The position numbers and the translations under genes are program-made. The notes below the pieces were generated by a model. That model was not told where the DNA came from and did no database searches. It saw only the letters and a program-made list of their open reading frames with translations. This document shows positions 36,282 to 49,016 of a DNA stretch of 64,000 nt, one piece after another. This DNA is from Marsupella aquatica (taxonomy: Eukaryota; Marchantiophyta), in NCBI GenBank assembly GCA_973895155.1, contig OZ316891.1, forward strand, positions 5,766,001 to 5,830,000, in the 5' to 3' direction. The first letter of the stretch is position 1. Each line of letters begins with the position of its first letter.

Positions 36282-36845
36282 TTGTCTAGAGAGCAGATGG
36301 AAGTCGATGGCGGGGCGAGCCATCTGGTCCCCGGACTGGCAATGCCGGACATCGATTTGCCGAGTACTCAGGCCGGCAAATCCGTTTCGCTGGCGCGGGC
36401 GCCCGGACTCAATGTATGCTTCTTCTATCCGTGGACGGGACGGCCTGGGGTGCCGAATCCGCCCAACTGGGACGACATCCCCGGCGCTCACGGCTCCACG
36501 CCGGAGGCGGAAGGGTTTCGTGCTCTCCATGCAAATTTTCAGAGCGTGGGAGCCAACGTCTTTGGTATCAGTACGCTAGAGACGTCCTTTCAGCGAGAGT
36601 TTGTGGAGCGGATGGGGCTGACGTTCGCGCTGCTGAGTGATGAAAACCGCGAACTCGAGCGAGCTTTGAACTTACCGACCTTCGAAACCGGCGGCGTGAC
36701 GTACCTGAAGCGCTTGACGTTGCTGGTACGAGACGGTGTCTTGATCTCTGCAATTTATCCCGTCATGGACCCGGCTGGTCACGCAGGAGACATTCTCAGG
36801 GCGGTGGGGCATGTACACGAAGGGTGTATCACTTTGCCATCCTGA
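36282..36845 (+). CDS. Peroxiredoxin-fold (AhpC/TSA-like) protein, bacterial type
   Basis: A single intact, intronless frame of 187 residues with the thioredoxin-like AhpC/TSA layout. PDIDLPST opens the first strand (about 22-29). FFYPWTGRPGVPNPPNWDDI (47-66) and IPGAHGSTPEAEGFR cover the active-site loop and helix, FGISTLETSFQREF the next strand and helix, and FETGGVTYLKRLTLLVRDG the C-terminal strands. Family members usually carry GCTP with a peroxidatic Cys; here it is GSTP (Ser72) and the helix Cys is also missing. The only cysteines are C46 and C182. Peroxidase activity is therefore doubtful. The sequence resembles bacterial redoxin-family proteins, and the frame is visibly GC-richer than its flanks, which suggests horizontal transfer. 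No signal peptide is obvious. Confidence 0.85.
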   Translation: MSREQMEVDGGASHLVPGLAMPDIDLPSTQAGKSVSLARAPGLNVCFFYPWTGRPGVPNPPNWDDIPGAHGSTPEAEGFRALHANFQSVGANVFGISTLETSFQREFVERMGLTFALLSDENRELERALNLPTFETGGVTYLKRLTLLVRDGVLISAIYPVMDPAGHAGDILRAVGHVHEGCITLPS

Positions 36846-38779
36846 TAAAAGGTCCGAACAACCTAAGCGCACGGGGAATCTCGCTTGGCCAGTCTTGCTT
36901 TGATTATAAAAATCCTCTGCATTTGACAACTCCTGTTTCAGCCCTGAATTCGAGAATTGAGTCGCTTGTGCGATGACGTGCCTCAGCTCCTATACTCTCT
37001 GGACCGGACCGTGACGGTCTCCTTTGACAGATTTTGAGACGTTTTATATCTCTTACACCAATCGACGAGATTTTTCCATAGTTCTTTTGCGCATTGGTGT
37101 ATGTTCTACTTCAGCTGGAAAGCTAGAATTTCATTTTGCTTGTCACATCCCCAAGGTGACTAAAGGTAATGTGCCTCCCTCCTTTGCGAGGAGATGGAGG
37201 TGCGACGAGGATGTCATGATTAACAACTGTTGATCATCTTGGCATTCTCCGTGCGTCCCTGTCGTTATGAGAGTGATGCATCGTGTTCCTGCACCCACTG
37301 TATTCGTGCACTGGGTAAGTCGAAAGACTCAATGCCCTAGCTCGCGCGTCTGCCGGACAGGAAAGAAACCTTTAAGCCGTGCATCACGGAGAGAAGGGAA
37401 ACCTCGAAGCTCGTCAGGGATGTCAGACGGAGCTTCGATGCTGGACACTCTTACCATTGCTGTAAGGTAATGAATTCTAGAGCCCAATCGGAAAACAACA
37501 TGCACGATCAAATGCAGAGCGCAAAGCACAATCGATTGGGCTTAAATTTTGAACCGACCTTAATATGAGCTTTCAGAGTCTACAGGAAAGCAATCTATTT
37601 GGGAGAGCAGCCCCCAGAGCAGCAGACCACAAGTAAGGAGCCTACCAAGGTGGTGGGCATGGGTGATCAAACCACCTCGCCAATGCTTTCACAAACCGAA
37701 GTGTGAAGAGTAACCAAGCTATGGGGAACCACTAAGAGTAAAGAGCAGCCTGGCAGAAAGGTAGGGGGTACCGAGGTGGTGGATAAGGGTGATGGAATCG
37801 TCTAGGCTCCGTATATCAATTGGCTGATCGAAGACATTGATGTAGAGCCCGAACGGAAGATGTAGTAGCAGCACGTAATGTTTTTTCTTGGAGGAAGTCA
37901 TCATGTTTTCATCCTATTCGAGTTATCTAGTTGCCTACATAGAGTACTCAATTGATTAACTTTCATTCAGTAGGTCCTGCTAGTCGTTTTTTTTTAGTTT
38001 ACTCATGAGAGATGGCTTGTGCCGTTAGCTTTTGTGTTTTCGTAACTTGTGAAATATAATCTACAAGTCTATTGCAACTCCAGACATTTATTTAGTCAGT
38101 CTTTCAGAATGCCCCTTAAGCCTACATCTAGTTTGGAACTATCCACACAAAGTGGGCAGTTATTGTGAGTCCAAAATAAATATGTTCTGGCTTCTTGAGG
38201 ACTAGTCTAACGTACTCTAATGGAGAAACATCGAAATGAGACGTGAATTTTGACCTAGCCCAGTGGTCAACCTCTTGTAAACGTGGGTGACAGAATGCCC
38301 CGCGAAAGCAATGAAATCACACCAGCAACAAAAACCATCCGTGAGAGGGAAAGTACGAAACATTTTGACTGAGGATCTTTCGAAGAGTGACTTGTCAGTT
38401 CTGTTCCGGTCTCTCTCATACTATGTGGCGAATAATTTGCTTGAGCCTTTCCAGCCCATTGATCACTTACCAGTCATGCCAATCCTGATGCAGATGCTCT
38501 AGTTGAGCAATACACTGAGACTTCCGTAAACACTATCGTGGTCCCAAGTAGGAGGTAAAGTCGGTGCTAAATCCCCACTTCATTCTCGATTCCGTCTCTA
38601 TTCATAAAACTCTGGCATTGTAGTGTTGTAAGTCAAACCAATTTTATGGGGTTACCCGGTTGATCAAAGCAAAACAGCACACATGATGGGAAAGGGGTAA
38701 GTAAAAGCCGAGCAGACAAGTCCCAAAAAAGCTCCTGGCTCTCGGAACGGAACCCTTTCGTGTGAAGGAGACACCATAA
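36846..38779. other. Gene-free stretch
   Basis: Short frames only. The first 100-200 bases are the presumed 3' untranslated region of the peroxiredoxin-fold gene. Confidence 0.4.
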
Positions 38780-38799
38780 GTTCATGTTTTCCTGACTGA

Positions 38800-39545
38800 C
38801 TGACTGACTGAACGCCGAAGTAATTGCCAGCTCCACGGATATCCCACTCTCTGAAATAACGATGAATGCCTCGCGCCTGCTCCGCTTGCAGCAGCTTTCC
38901 ATACCGACCGGTAAGAAACCCCTCCCACGCGTCCTTCTCTAATGCTGTCCACTGATCCTTAGAAGGGTCATAAATCTCTAGAGCCGAGAAGCTTTTAATG
39001 TAATCTGCATCGTGCCTGCAATGGCATGCACCTTCGGTACACTCAAGACGCCATCGAGAATGATCCACTGAGTCAGGTGACTTCAACCACTTTCAGAAAA
39101 ATGCTTCCCACCATACACCAAAAGCTTGTCTCCCACTACTGCTACTCGATGATGAAATAGTAATGAAGGCATGGTCTTTATCGGCGACCATGCATTAACC
39201 TTCGGGTCATACACCTCAGATCCTAAATCTGGCAGGGCATGTGAAGTACCACCAAGGGCTCTATCTCTGCAGCACCAAAACTCATCCTTGGTTCCAGCAT
39301 ATGAGGGCACCGTTGCCCCTGCTTTGAGTTTTCAGCGAGAATACTCTCTTACTTACAACATGAAGCTTTTGCCGTGAGGCTCCTCCCATGACATACAGAC
39401 TACCATCCAATGATACACACTCGCATTCCCTCGGGATACCTCTTCCAAAACGATAAATTGGAGGAACATCGTAATAAATTCTGTCTCTATTGGAGTAGAT
39501 GCAAATCATATCGTGTTTCCTTTTACCACACCTAGAGCATCCCAA
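38800..39545 (-). pseudogene. Kelch-repeat protein remnant
   Basis: Minus-strand pieces read as plant kelch repeats. CECVSLDGSLYVMGGA is at about 39430-39380 and is followed by a GTAAGT donor at 39356. VYDPKVNAWSPIKTMPS and VVGDKLLVYGG are at 39215-39110, and YDPSKDQWTALE is at about 38975-38940. The DGxLYVxGG and YDPxxxxW patterns are those of kelch blades. I could not phase the three pieces through splice sites, and no F-box or start exon was found, so I treat it as a broken or partial gene. An (AGTC)n run at about 38798-38812 lies at its end. Confidence 0.5.
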
Positions 39546-40018
39546 TGGAGTATTCTTCTTGCATCTCGACTATAAAACCCATCGATGACAACAAATCTAT
39601 TTCTGAGTGAGATCGAACTAGTAATTAGCCGGACCACGACGTCATTCGGGATGTCAAGACTTCCTCCCATAGTTCCTCTGATCTTGCCAATGTCGTCACG
39701 GTCTTCGTGTCTGCAAGCACATTCAATCTATTTATCTGCATGGTTTTCGATCCTGTGGTTGCCTGCCTAAATCACAAAACTGGTAAACCCTCTGAAAAAA
39801 ATCACGAGGTCCTGGCAGGCTGCAATGCAAAACTGGAGATTCAAAAAACCATTTACGGAACATCTCCTAATCGTCACTGCTAAGAAAGAATGGACGTGCT
39901 GTTGATGAGAGGCAACCAACAGGACATCTCCTAACATCTTGATGAGTAACTTCCGAGGGAAAGCTTGGTGAATGAGTCGAGTGTTTGGTGACGGTTAACA
40001 TATGTAGGTGAAGAAAAA

Positions 40019-40256
40019 CCAGGTTTCAGGCACATGTACTGGAAGTAAAGTCTACGAAACCCAAGAACAAGAGGCACATCAGATGGCATCATTCGCTTCG
40101 AGAGCAAACGAATGAAGGCCACTTGGAAGTCGAGAGAAAACCTTCCAGGTTCAGGGTACTTGTACTGTAAGTAAAGTCTACCATCAGATGGCAACACATT
40201 ATACGGGAGCAAACGCATGAACGCCGCTTGGAAGTCCAGAGAAAACCAATCCAGGA
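40019..40256. repeat. Imperfect tandem duplication, about 120 bp
   Basis: Both copies hold AAGTAAAGTCTAC, CATCAGATGGCA, GGGAGCAAACGCATGAACGC (or its variant) and CTTGGAAGTC.AGAGAAAACC. The minus strand stays open through both and reads similar 40-residue blocks (SLDFQxAFxRLL ... PSDxxxxRLYxQY), so a duplicated exon is possible. No start or splice context supports a gene. Confidence 0.7.
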
Positions 40257-40379
40257 AAAACCAATCAACTCACTGGACTCCCAATACAGTACTGACGGAG
40301 AAGTACTCCCTTCAGAACCGAGTGTGATTGAATTGAACAAGGCATTTCTGCACAGAGCCACAGTGTTTAACTACACTTG

Positions 40380-41590
40380 CTCAATACCCATGCGTTACAC
40401 AAAAAAATGTCGTGAAAAAAAGCTGTTGTGTTCTCCAAGATGTGGTTGAATTTATTTTTTGTCATTTCACCCAAGATGCCGTCAAGAAAAATTTTCCCTG
40501 TTGCCCAAGCTATCCTTAAGGAAAAAGTTGTTGTGTTGTCCAAAATATTCTTAAGAAAAGGTGTCGTGTTGCCCAAGATGTCATTACGAAAAAAAAGGTT
40601 ATGTCGTTAAGAAAAAAATTGTCATGGCACCAAGATGTCGTTAAGAAAGAAGATGTCCTTAGGAAAAAAAAGTGTTGTGGCACCCAAGATGTAGTTAAGA
40701 GCAAATATATTTAGTTGCCCAAGATGTTGTTATATGAAAGATGTCATGAAATGAAAAAATGTCATTAAGAAAAAAGAAGTCATTTCACCAAAGATGTTGT
40801 ATTGCCCAAGATGTCGTCAAGTAAAAATTGGCGTCTGGTGAATAGATGTCATGGCACCAATGATGCTGTTATGCCAAAGGTGCCATTAAATATAAACATG
40901 TTGTTAAGTACAAAATGGTCAATAAATAAAGTATGTCATTAGTCAAAGATGTTGTGAAGTAAAAGTTTTTGTTGTACATCTTGGGTCCAATATCTGTGCG
41001 ATGCACAAAAGATGTTGAGGGGAGAAAATATGTCAAGGTGAGGAAAAGATGTCGAGTTTAAAGTAGATGTCGATGAGAGAAAAAACTTTTGAGATGAGGA
41101 AATGAAGTGAAGTTGAGAAAATATGCCAAGGAGAGAAAAGAGGGAAAGGTGAAAAAAAGATGTCAAGATGAGGAAAAACAATTGAGGAGAGAAAAGATGT
41201 CAAGAGTGAGGTAAGGATGTTGTGGTGGGATAAAGATGTCAAGGTGAGAAAAAGATAAGATGTCGAGGTGAGAAAAACTCTCAAATTGAGGAATATATGT
41301 CAAGGTGAGAAATGATCTCAAAGAGAGAAAAGATGTTGAGGGTGAGAAAACAATGCCATGGTGGGACAAAGATGTCAATGTGAGAAACGATGGCGAGATG
41401 AGAAAAAGATGGCAAGGCAAGGAAAGATGTCGATGACATATAAACATGTAAATATAGAAAATTGTCAAGGCAAGAAAAGAGATCAAGTTGAGGCAAAAAT
41501 TATAAGCTTTGCAATTAGTTATTGAGACATGTTATTTGTGATCCCGACCATACACTTTTGTGGTCGTGTTCAATAACTCGTGCATTGCAC
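40380..41590 (-). repeat. AAGATGTCGAGGTGAGAAAA minisatellite, copy B
   Basis: About 1.2 kb of degenerate units. The left half is built on AAGATGTCGTTAAGAAAAA and the right half on AAGATGTCAAGGTGAGAAAA. Edge-like motifs (CCAATATCTGTGCGATGCACAAAAGATG-type) occur at about 40384, 40988 and 41567, so it may be two or three nested copies. The orientation is opposite to the arrays at 4945 and 52620. Long plus- and minus-strand frames here are repeat artefacts. Confidence 0.8.
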
Positions 41591-42610
41591 ATAGAAATTG
41601 GAAATGCAAGATAACTACCACTGCATCATAGAGACAAGATTTTTTTGAAATTTGAAATCTTTAGAGAGAATAAGATTTTATATTTTATTTATATTCAAAC
41701 TTTTCAAATTTTCTTCCAAATTTTCCAATTTGATTATTTGTTAATTAAGTTTTTTTTTATCTTGGGTTGTTGTGGGCAAACTAAAGGGCAGCTTGGGCAG
41801 ACATTCATTTTAGATGGTGTGTATGGATAGATCCTATGGTGGTAAAAAACAATGTTTTCATGCCTTTTTATTAATTTGTAAAGGGACAATCCACGATAGG
41901 TATTATAGTGGTAAAGAACGGTAGAGGGAGTAACAATTGATATGCATGGATGAGGTCTTGATTCTTGTGCAACATTTGCCAGCTCCCTTTTCTTGCTTAG
42001 GTGTCACTCTTTACGGGTCCAGTTAGAGACTTCTGTAAATCTGAAATTTTTTTTCTTCACGTTAAATGTAATTATTTTTTGGTTTATTTCTTCTCTTTGC
42101 CAGTTCTTTATTTTGTGGGCCTGCAAATTCAAAATGACACCAGGACCAAAAAAGGTGTAACATGTTAAATGTGTTTGTCCTTTTATATATGTATCCCTGA
42201 ACCCTCTCATGCCAGCCAAAAAGTTTGGCCGTCAACCCTTGTTATCTCATCCAAATAGACATTGAATTTTTATAAGTATATTTATTTTCAAAAAATGATT
42301 TCATATGAGTGCCAACGGAAATGGGTGTGAGTCTACACTCTCCATGTATTTTATGCACATGAGTAGTACATTGGTGCAGGGTTCAATACAACAAAGACAA
42401 TGGCCAGGGAGAGATAGGATAAAGAGTGTACTTGAAAGTACAATGAGTACATCAAAAGCAAGTATTGTACTTGCTAAAGTGATGAGTAATATCAAGAATT
42501 ATTCTTCTCTGGCTCTTCATTTTTGTGGTGCCATTATTTTTACTAGCTAGATTACCCTTTCCTTGGACATAAATAGATATGAAGAAAAATAGTCTTGCTT
42601 AATATTTTTT

Positions 42611-43310
42611 ATGTTGTTTCAGTTAATCTTTGCCCATCTTGGTTATTTGTCTACCCTCGTTTCAGTTTTGTTTTTATTTGGAATCAATATCATTCATTTT
42701 TGTCCATCCTCAAAAAGTAAATATACACACTTTTTATATACAAAGGGACCAAACAGAGTACAAATGAACAAACAAAAGAGGGCCCAAGTGGACAAAACCA
42801 ATCGAAAAAGAAGTGAGCAAAAGGGAACCACTAAACACCAAGAAAGTGGAACTAAAAGTAAGAAATGAACAATAGGGAACCCCTAAAAACCAAGAAAGAG
42901 AGAGAAACTAAAACTAACCCAAGCGGACCGAGGTCCTCATCATTCCTACCGATTGTGGCAAAAAGTTTTTTATTGAGACTCATGATCACTTTTGTTTGAG
43001 TGCATTAAGGGTTAGGGTCTAGAGGTTTCACTCTAGACCCTACCCTAGGCCCCTAAGAGTAGACTTCATTCATGTTTTTATAATAAAATGTTATTTCAGT
43101 TAATCTTTGCCCCATCCTTGTTTTTTTATCTACCCTTGTTTTAGCTTTGTTCTTATTTGGAATCAATATCATTTTTGTCTATCCTCATTTAAAGTTTTTT
43201 ATTGAGATTGATTACCACTTTTGTCTGTATTAAGTATTATGTCTAGATGCTTCACTCTAGACCCTAGGCCCTTAAGAGTACTAGACTTATTTCATGCGTT
43301 TATAATAAGA
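42611..43310. repeat. Composite A-B-A-B repeat
   Basis: Block A (TTCAGTTAATCTTTGCCC ... GGAATCAATATCATT) occurs at about 42618-42712 and 43092-43190. Block B (AGTTTTTTATTGAGA ... TTCACTCTAGACCCT ... TATAATAA) occurs at about 42966-43086 and 43192-43308. The second A-B pair is contiguous; the first is split by the A-rich block. Confidence 0.75.
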
Positions 43311-45400
43311 TTTATCCTCTTAGCTTTGCTTTGCATATTTGAGTTAATTCACTTGGCACGAAAAAGGTAAAATTTGAATGGTGATCACTTCAGAAAATGG
43401 TGCAACCCTTAATTATAGGAGTTAATACTTCGTAGGAGATCAAAGCCTTTTGTTTGCTCATCAAATTCTTACTTCATGTTGACTTTCTTCCTCCCTTCTA
43501 AGCAGTTTGCCCATTTGCCCAGCTTTAGTCAGTCCGGAGTGGAATATTTTCTACAAGGGAAATATTTGGATTGGATTGGATTTGGACCCGACTGGACTGG
43601 GCTGATGAGGACTTGTTCACAAGCTTGAATATAATCTGGGAATGGCATGGACTGAGCCGTTTCCTGCCCATCCCAAGTTATTTTATGATGCAAGCAAACA
43701 GAAATTTTGATAAGTTATTTTATGATGTGAGCAAACAAGAATTTTGATAGTGAGGAGAGTGTTGTCCTGCCCATTGATCCCAAGGTATTCAATGATGCAA
43801 TCAAACTGGAACTTTTATTGCGAGGAGAGTGTTGTTAGTGAGTCAATAGTGGTTTTTATTAGTGGCCTTTTCATTTTTGCTGCCTTTTATATTTTAGTGT
43901 ATTTGAAGGACTCCAGATGGCTAACAAGTTAGCTAGCCAAAAGAGTAGTCCCCAAAATGGATGTTACCAACCAAGTTTTGGCTAACTAGAGACTAATTTT
44001 GCTAGTGAAGTGGGTTTTTTACTTACTCAGAACAATAAAATGTTACTTTTTGCTCAAATGCTACAATTACCTGCCTGACCCCTGGACTTCATGAAGTCAT
44101 CGTATAGTTTTATAGAATTACATGGGCAAGAAAAAGTGATAGCTGATTTTGGATTGAGGTCTAGAGTAATTTGTCAGGCACCCTGACTATTGCTGGGTTT
44201 TGGAAAGCTTGTGTTTTATTTGAACACCAATTGGATCTAAGTTTAATTTCAGATTTGTTAATATGCGCTCTTATGTCCAATCTATACCTGAAAAAGTGTA
44301 AGAGTTTTCTGAGGTCATTTGATTCATTTCCAACACATGCATGAATAGTCAAATATTATAAACCAACTGCCAAAAGACACTTAGTTGACTTTTGTGAAGG
44401 ATGCTCTAATTAGTTTGGGTATGAGTGGTGACTTACCACCAGATAAACTGACTGAAACCAGCTGCGAATGGTCTGGAGCAGGTCACATTTCAGTTGAAAT
44501 TGTAAAAGGTGTTACTAGAGTAGTTTTAGACATTTTGTGCCAGTCCATCCAAGCTTTGGAAATACATCTGGGCTTCACAACACCGGTGTCCATCCAGGCT
44601 TCATATTCCTCATAACTGATGCGTAACATTTTTTTTAATATTTAGGTTAAGCTTGTGAATAAGACATATTCCATAAAGTGAAGAGATAGTTGGCAATTTC
44701 TCTGGTTAGAAAATTTGAAGATTTAGATTATGCTTGTCAATGCAAGGGGAATCTGGGTACCTGGAGACAGCCTTGTGTGTATGTACAGATTTTCAGGTTA
44801 GTTCTTTGAAATCTACCCTTCATGACTTACTCCGTAGGGTGAAGCCAAATGCCCTAATTTCCCCACTATTAGTCCATTCTATACTTCACAATTGATGTAT
44901 CTTGATATTTAGACTATACTAGTGAGTAGGATCTATTGCACATAGTGAAGCCATAGGCCACAGTTTCATTGGTAACCCAAAACTTTGAGATTTAGACTAT
45001 GCTTGTGAATAGTGATAGGTATGGGGAGTCTGGACACAAGGAGCCCTTCCTGTGCATACACAGGGGTACTGGGGCTAGATTCTAAATCAACCATTTTTTC
45101 CAGTTATTTTGGAGAGTAGGGAGGGCTTAAATACACTTTTTGTCCATCCATGTCCAAATTGGTTTAAGTGAAGAGTCATGACTTGACTATCTGTTCCCTT
45201 CACTACTTTTCGACTTCCACATTTCATTGTTTTGCTGCCACAATATGGAGTAATGTACTTTTTGGATGTTAACGAGCAATTCATTAGAGTGGAGTTCTCT
45301 GTAGCGCGGAACCTCCAATGCTTTGGAAAATGCTGTCAATTTTTCACCATTATCCATCCCCATCATTATCATTCATCCAACCATAACATTCACATAACAA

Positions 45401-45440
45401 CCATCCACACCCATCCACACCCATCCACACCCATCCACAA
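45401..45440. repeat. 10-bp microsatellite, four copies
   Basis: CCATCCACAC repeated four times, the last copy ending in AA. Confidence 0.95.
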
Positions 45441-45779
45441 CCAAGGCCGTTGTTTCACAGCCACTACTAAAATACAATTTGATCTATAACTTAAAAGAAT
45501 GTTAAGGATAAGACTGTGTCTAGCTAGATTCTAGAAAAATGCTCATTCATACTAGAAGATGAGGTCATGTACACGTGGTTCCGCTTAAGCCCTAAAAAGT
45601 TTATTCATCTCACTTTATCATAAGCTATGCTTTATCTTAGGGTAAAATTCTTAGCATTCACTTATCGTGGAACATCTGCAATGGAGTGACCTGCTTGTTC
45701 ACGGTAAGGACAACACAATAATTTTCTCCCTTGTTGTCGAGACTCCATTGGGCAGCTGCCAAGGTGGTTATGTCTACTG

Positions 45780-46830
45780 TTCATGAGGGCCACAATCGCA
45801 ATTTCACGGACATGCACTCAATCGCTAATTAATACGGAGAAGAATGTTACAGTACATCGTTGTGTCTCGAGACAAGGTCATCAAGAAGAGAAGCTACATG
45901 GTCTAACAAATTCCTATCTCGTGCAAATAGTGACGAAAACCACGATAATCTCATTATTAGAGTGCAGAATACGGAATCTGGAAGAGTCGAAAGTAGTGAA
46001 ACAGATTTTGCTAGACTGAAGACGAATTGAAAATGAGTTGAGACTTTGTGAAAGCGCTTCCCCAACAGCCCACAGACGCACAGATCCTAGCAGCTGCTGC
46101 AACACTCATACACAAATTGCACTGTCAAACAGACATTCATTCACTCCCTAACTAATCCGGAGGAGCATGTTCTTACAGTGCATCGTTTTGTGTTTCGAGA
46201 GGTTCAACAAGAAGAGCAGGTAGTTGGTCTAACAAATTCCGATCTAAAGTGAATAGTGACGAAAACCACAAAGTTCTCATGATTAGAGAGCGGATAGGGA
46301 ATCTGGAAGAGTCAAAAGTAGTGAAACAGAATTTTGTAATAGAAGACCAATTGAAAATTGAGTTGAGACTTTGTCAAAGACCCAGAGCCTAGCCGAGGCT
46401 GCAACACTCAGACACATCGCAATTTCACAGACATGCACTCAATCGCTAACTAATATGCAGTACATCGTTCTGTGTTTGGAGAGAAGAGGAGCTAAGATGG
46501 TCTCACAAATTCCGATCTCGTGTGAAAAGTGACGAAAACCACCAAGTTCTCATGGTTAGAGAATACGGAATCTGTATGAGTCAAAAGTAGTGAAGCAGAA
46601 TTTCCTAATTGACGACCAATTGAAAATGGGTGAAGACTTTGTCAAAGCCGTCAAAGCCGTCAAAGCCCCAAAGCTTCCACATCAGCCCACAGTGAAAAGT
46701 AGTGAAACGTAATTCGCTAGATTGAATTGAATATGAGTTGAGACTTTGTCAAATCCCCGCTTCCACATCAGCCCACAGAGCCACAGAGCCTAGCGGGTGC
46801 TGCAACACTCGTACTCAAATGTCACTGCTA
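45780..46830. repeat. About 300-325-bp tandem array, about 3.4 copies
   Basis: ACATGCACTCAATCGCTA or a close variant starts at 45810, 46133 and 46431. Each unit contains AGTGACGAAAACCAC, GTGAAACAGA and TGAGTTGAGACTTTGTCAAA, and a partial fourth copy runs 46693-46830. The units diverge by substitutions and small indels. It lies just left of the Harbinger element and ends before its terminal repeat. Confidence 0.85.
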
Positions 46831-47685
46831 ATCACGATACACAACATTAGGGCCCACTGCAGTATTGGCACAACCGACTTCCATTGTACTCCATATTGAC
46901 ACTTTCCAGCAGATGCAGATGTACACCAGTACCGCCAATGGCATCAGATTCAATTGCTGCAAAAGGAAATTCCCCGGCCCATCTTTATCAGCCAGTGTGT
47001 AGCAACATAGCTTTGAAGCAAGTACGTACTATACACCGACAAGCTGGGTGCTCAGATCATCCTCTGTGTCGGTCACGTGATTGTTAGTTGCGGACGAAGA
47101 GATTACAACTCAGCCTCCGCGGCCGAAGCCTCAACGCGGAGCTGGGTGGCCTTGGTCGACCCACCTTTCTGCTTTAGCTTGGGATTGACTTAGGTTTACC
47201 GTCCCAACCAGCTCTTGGCCGCAGAAGGAGGCTACCTTAGAGCGTCTCCAACCGTTTGGAGATTTTGCACAACTATCCCCATAGTATAGCGATAGTATAG
47301 CGGTTCATTTGGCACCTGCCAAAATGGAGAGTTGCCCCCTTCCATGCAATCCCCACAGGTGACACTCCATTCTGACCCCCATCCCATGAAGCGTGTGTAC
47401 GAGCTGGGGATCACCTGGTCTAAAATATGTGAAGTGGGTTGTGGCACTACCCGTGGTTTTGCGTGTGTTTTTGTCCCTCTCGTTCTTGCAAACCTCGACT
47501 CCCGCCAGGCAAAATTTGAAGTTGCAGGAAGCATGTCAATCCTACGGATTGAATTTGTTGGGGTTAATTTGTGCTCTGTGCTTCCCTTCAGGCGTTTGCT
47601 TTCACTTTAAGGCCAGCTTTACCTGGTTTTGATTGGGAGAAATGAATCAGTCTTCACAAACCAGGTTGTGCTTCATCTATCGAGA

Positions 47686-49016
47686 ATGGATCTCGAAGGG
47701 TGGCTGGCAGATCTCGAGGAAGAATTGAATGAGGAGGAGGCTAATTGGGGCGAGGAACAAAGATTTTGGGAGTTGATGATGTTCACGGGACCCCTTTCTA
47801 TTCCGAATTTGGGCCAGCTGCCAAGGAAAAGAAAGCACAGAGGGTCTAGACTAGGTAGGAATGGGAATGTGGAGAGACGCAGAGAAAAAGCAGAAGACCT
47901 ATGGAATGATTACTTTTCTGATACACCAAGCTATGATGCATTGAAATTCAGGAGGAGATTTAGAATGAGCAGCAGTTTGTTTAACAAAATACTTCTTGTG
48001 TGTGCTCATAACACATATTTTGTCTAAAGGTTGATGTTGCAAGAAAGGTAGGCTTGTCTCCACATCAAAAGTTGACAGCAACATTGAGGCAGTTGGCTTA
48101 TGGAATTGGGGAAGATTCTTTGGATGAGTATTGTAGAATTGCTGAAAGCACAACATTGGAGTCTCTTTATAGATTTGTGAAAGTCATCAGGGAGTTGTAT
48201 GAGGGTGAATACTTGAGGAAGCCAACAATTGTAGATTTTAGAAATCAGCTTCAAATCAATGCAAACCGAGGTTTCCCAGGTATGTTTGATTCATTGGATT
48301 ACATGCATTGGGCATGGAACAATTGCCCTGTTGCTTGGCAAAGCCAATACACTAACAAGGACAAGAATAAGTTCATCATACTAGAAGCAATTGTTGATCA
48401 AGAATTGTGGATATGACATGCCTTTTTGGGGCTGGCTGGGGGAAATAATGACCTGAATGTGCTTGACCGATCACCACTTCTAAATGAATGGTTGCGCAAT
48501 GATTCAGCCAATGTCAATTTCCATGTCAATGGTACAGAGTACAAACCAGCTTATTTGCTGGTGAATGGAATTTATCCTGAGTGGTCCATGTTCATATCCA
48601 CTGTGCACATGCCACAATCTGATAAGTTGAAGATGTCAAGAGGCAACCAGAAAAGATGTGGAGAGGGCTTTTGGGATCCTCCAAGCTAGATTTGATATAG
48701 TCAAAAGGCCTGCTAGGTCTTGGTACGAAAATAACATTGTAAATATTTTGCTTGCATGTGTCATCCTCCACATATGAGTTTTGAGGATGAAAGAGATGAG
48801 AATTTTCCTCAGTATTTAAAGGTTCCTGTAACTAGAGTGAAAGATGACAGCAACCTGATAAGTTGAAGATGTCAGGAGGCAGCCAGAAATCTGCCGTGGT
48901 TGGAGTTCCTTGCTGAACCAGCTGAAATTAACAATAAGGCTAACCATTTTCATTTGAAAAATGACATTGTTGACCACCTTTGGAGTATAAAGGGGTCTGG
49001 TGTTTCTGATAACTGA
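47686..49016 (+). pseudogene. Harbinger DDE transposase, broken
   Basis: The frame starts MDLEGWLADLEEELNEEEAN. It continues through YDALKFRRRFRMSSSLFNKI, TLRQLAYGIGEDSLDEYCRI, FPGMFDSLDYMHWAWNNCP (catalytic Asp region), GLAGGNNDLNVLDRSPLL (second Asp region), VNGIYPEWSMFI and DVERAFGILQARF (Glu region). This is the standard Harbinger order. Defects: a 32-nt GT...AG segment at 47998-48029 (too short for a normal intron), an in-frame TGA at 48414 where the family has Trp, a frameshift near 48640 and stops after 48774. A C-terminal HLKNDIVDHLW-like block is still visible near 48980. Confidence 0.9.

Larger units (their letters stand above)
41591..45780. other. Gene-free AT-rich stretch with tandem fragments
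   Basis: No gene is supported. Besides the arrays listed separately it contains an A-rich Lys-coding block (42740-42900) with an internal duplication of about 50 bp, and a 38-bp duplication at 43680-43760 (TTATTTTATGATG...GCAAACA). Confidence 0.4.

Noticed and set aside
40939-41496. Overlapping hydrophobic minus-strand frames
   Set aside because: All are translations of the degenerate minisatellite.
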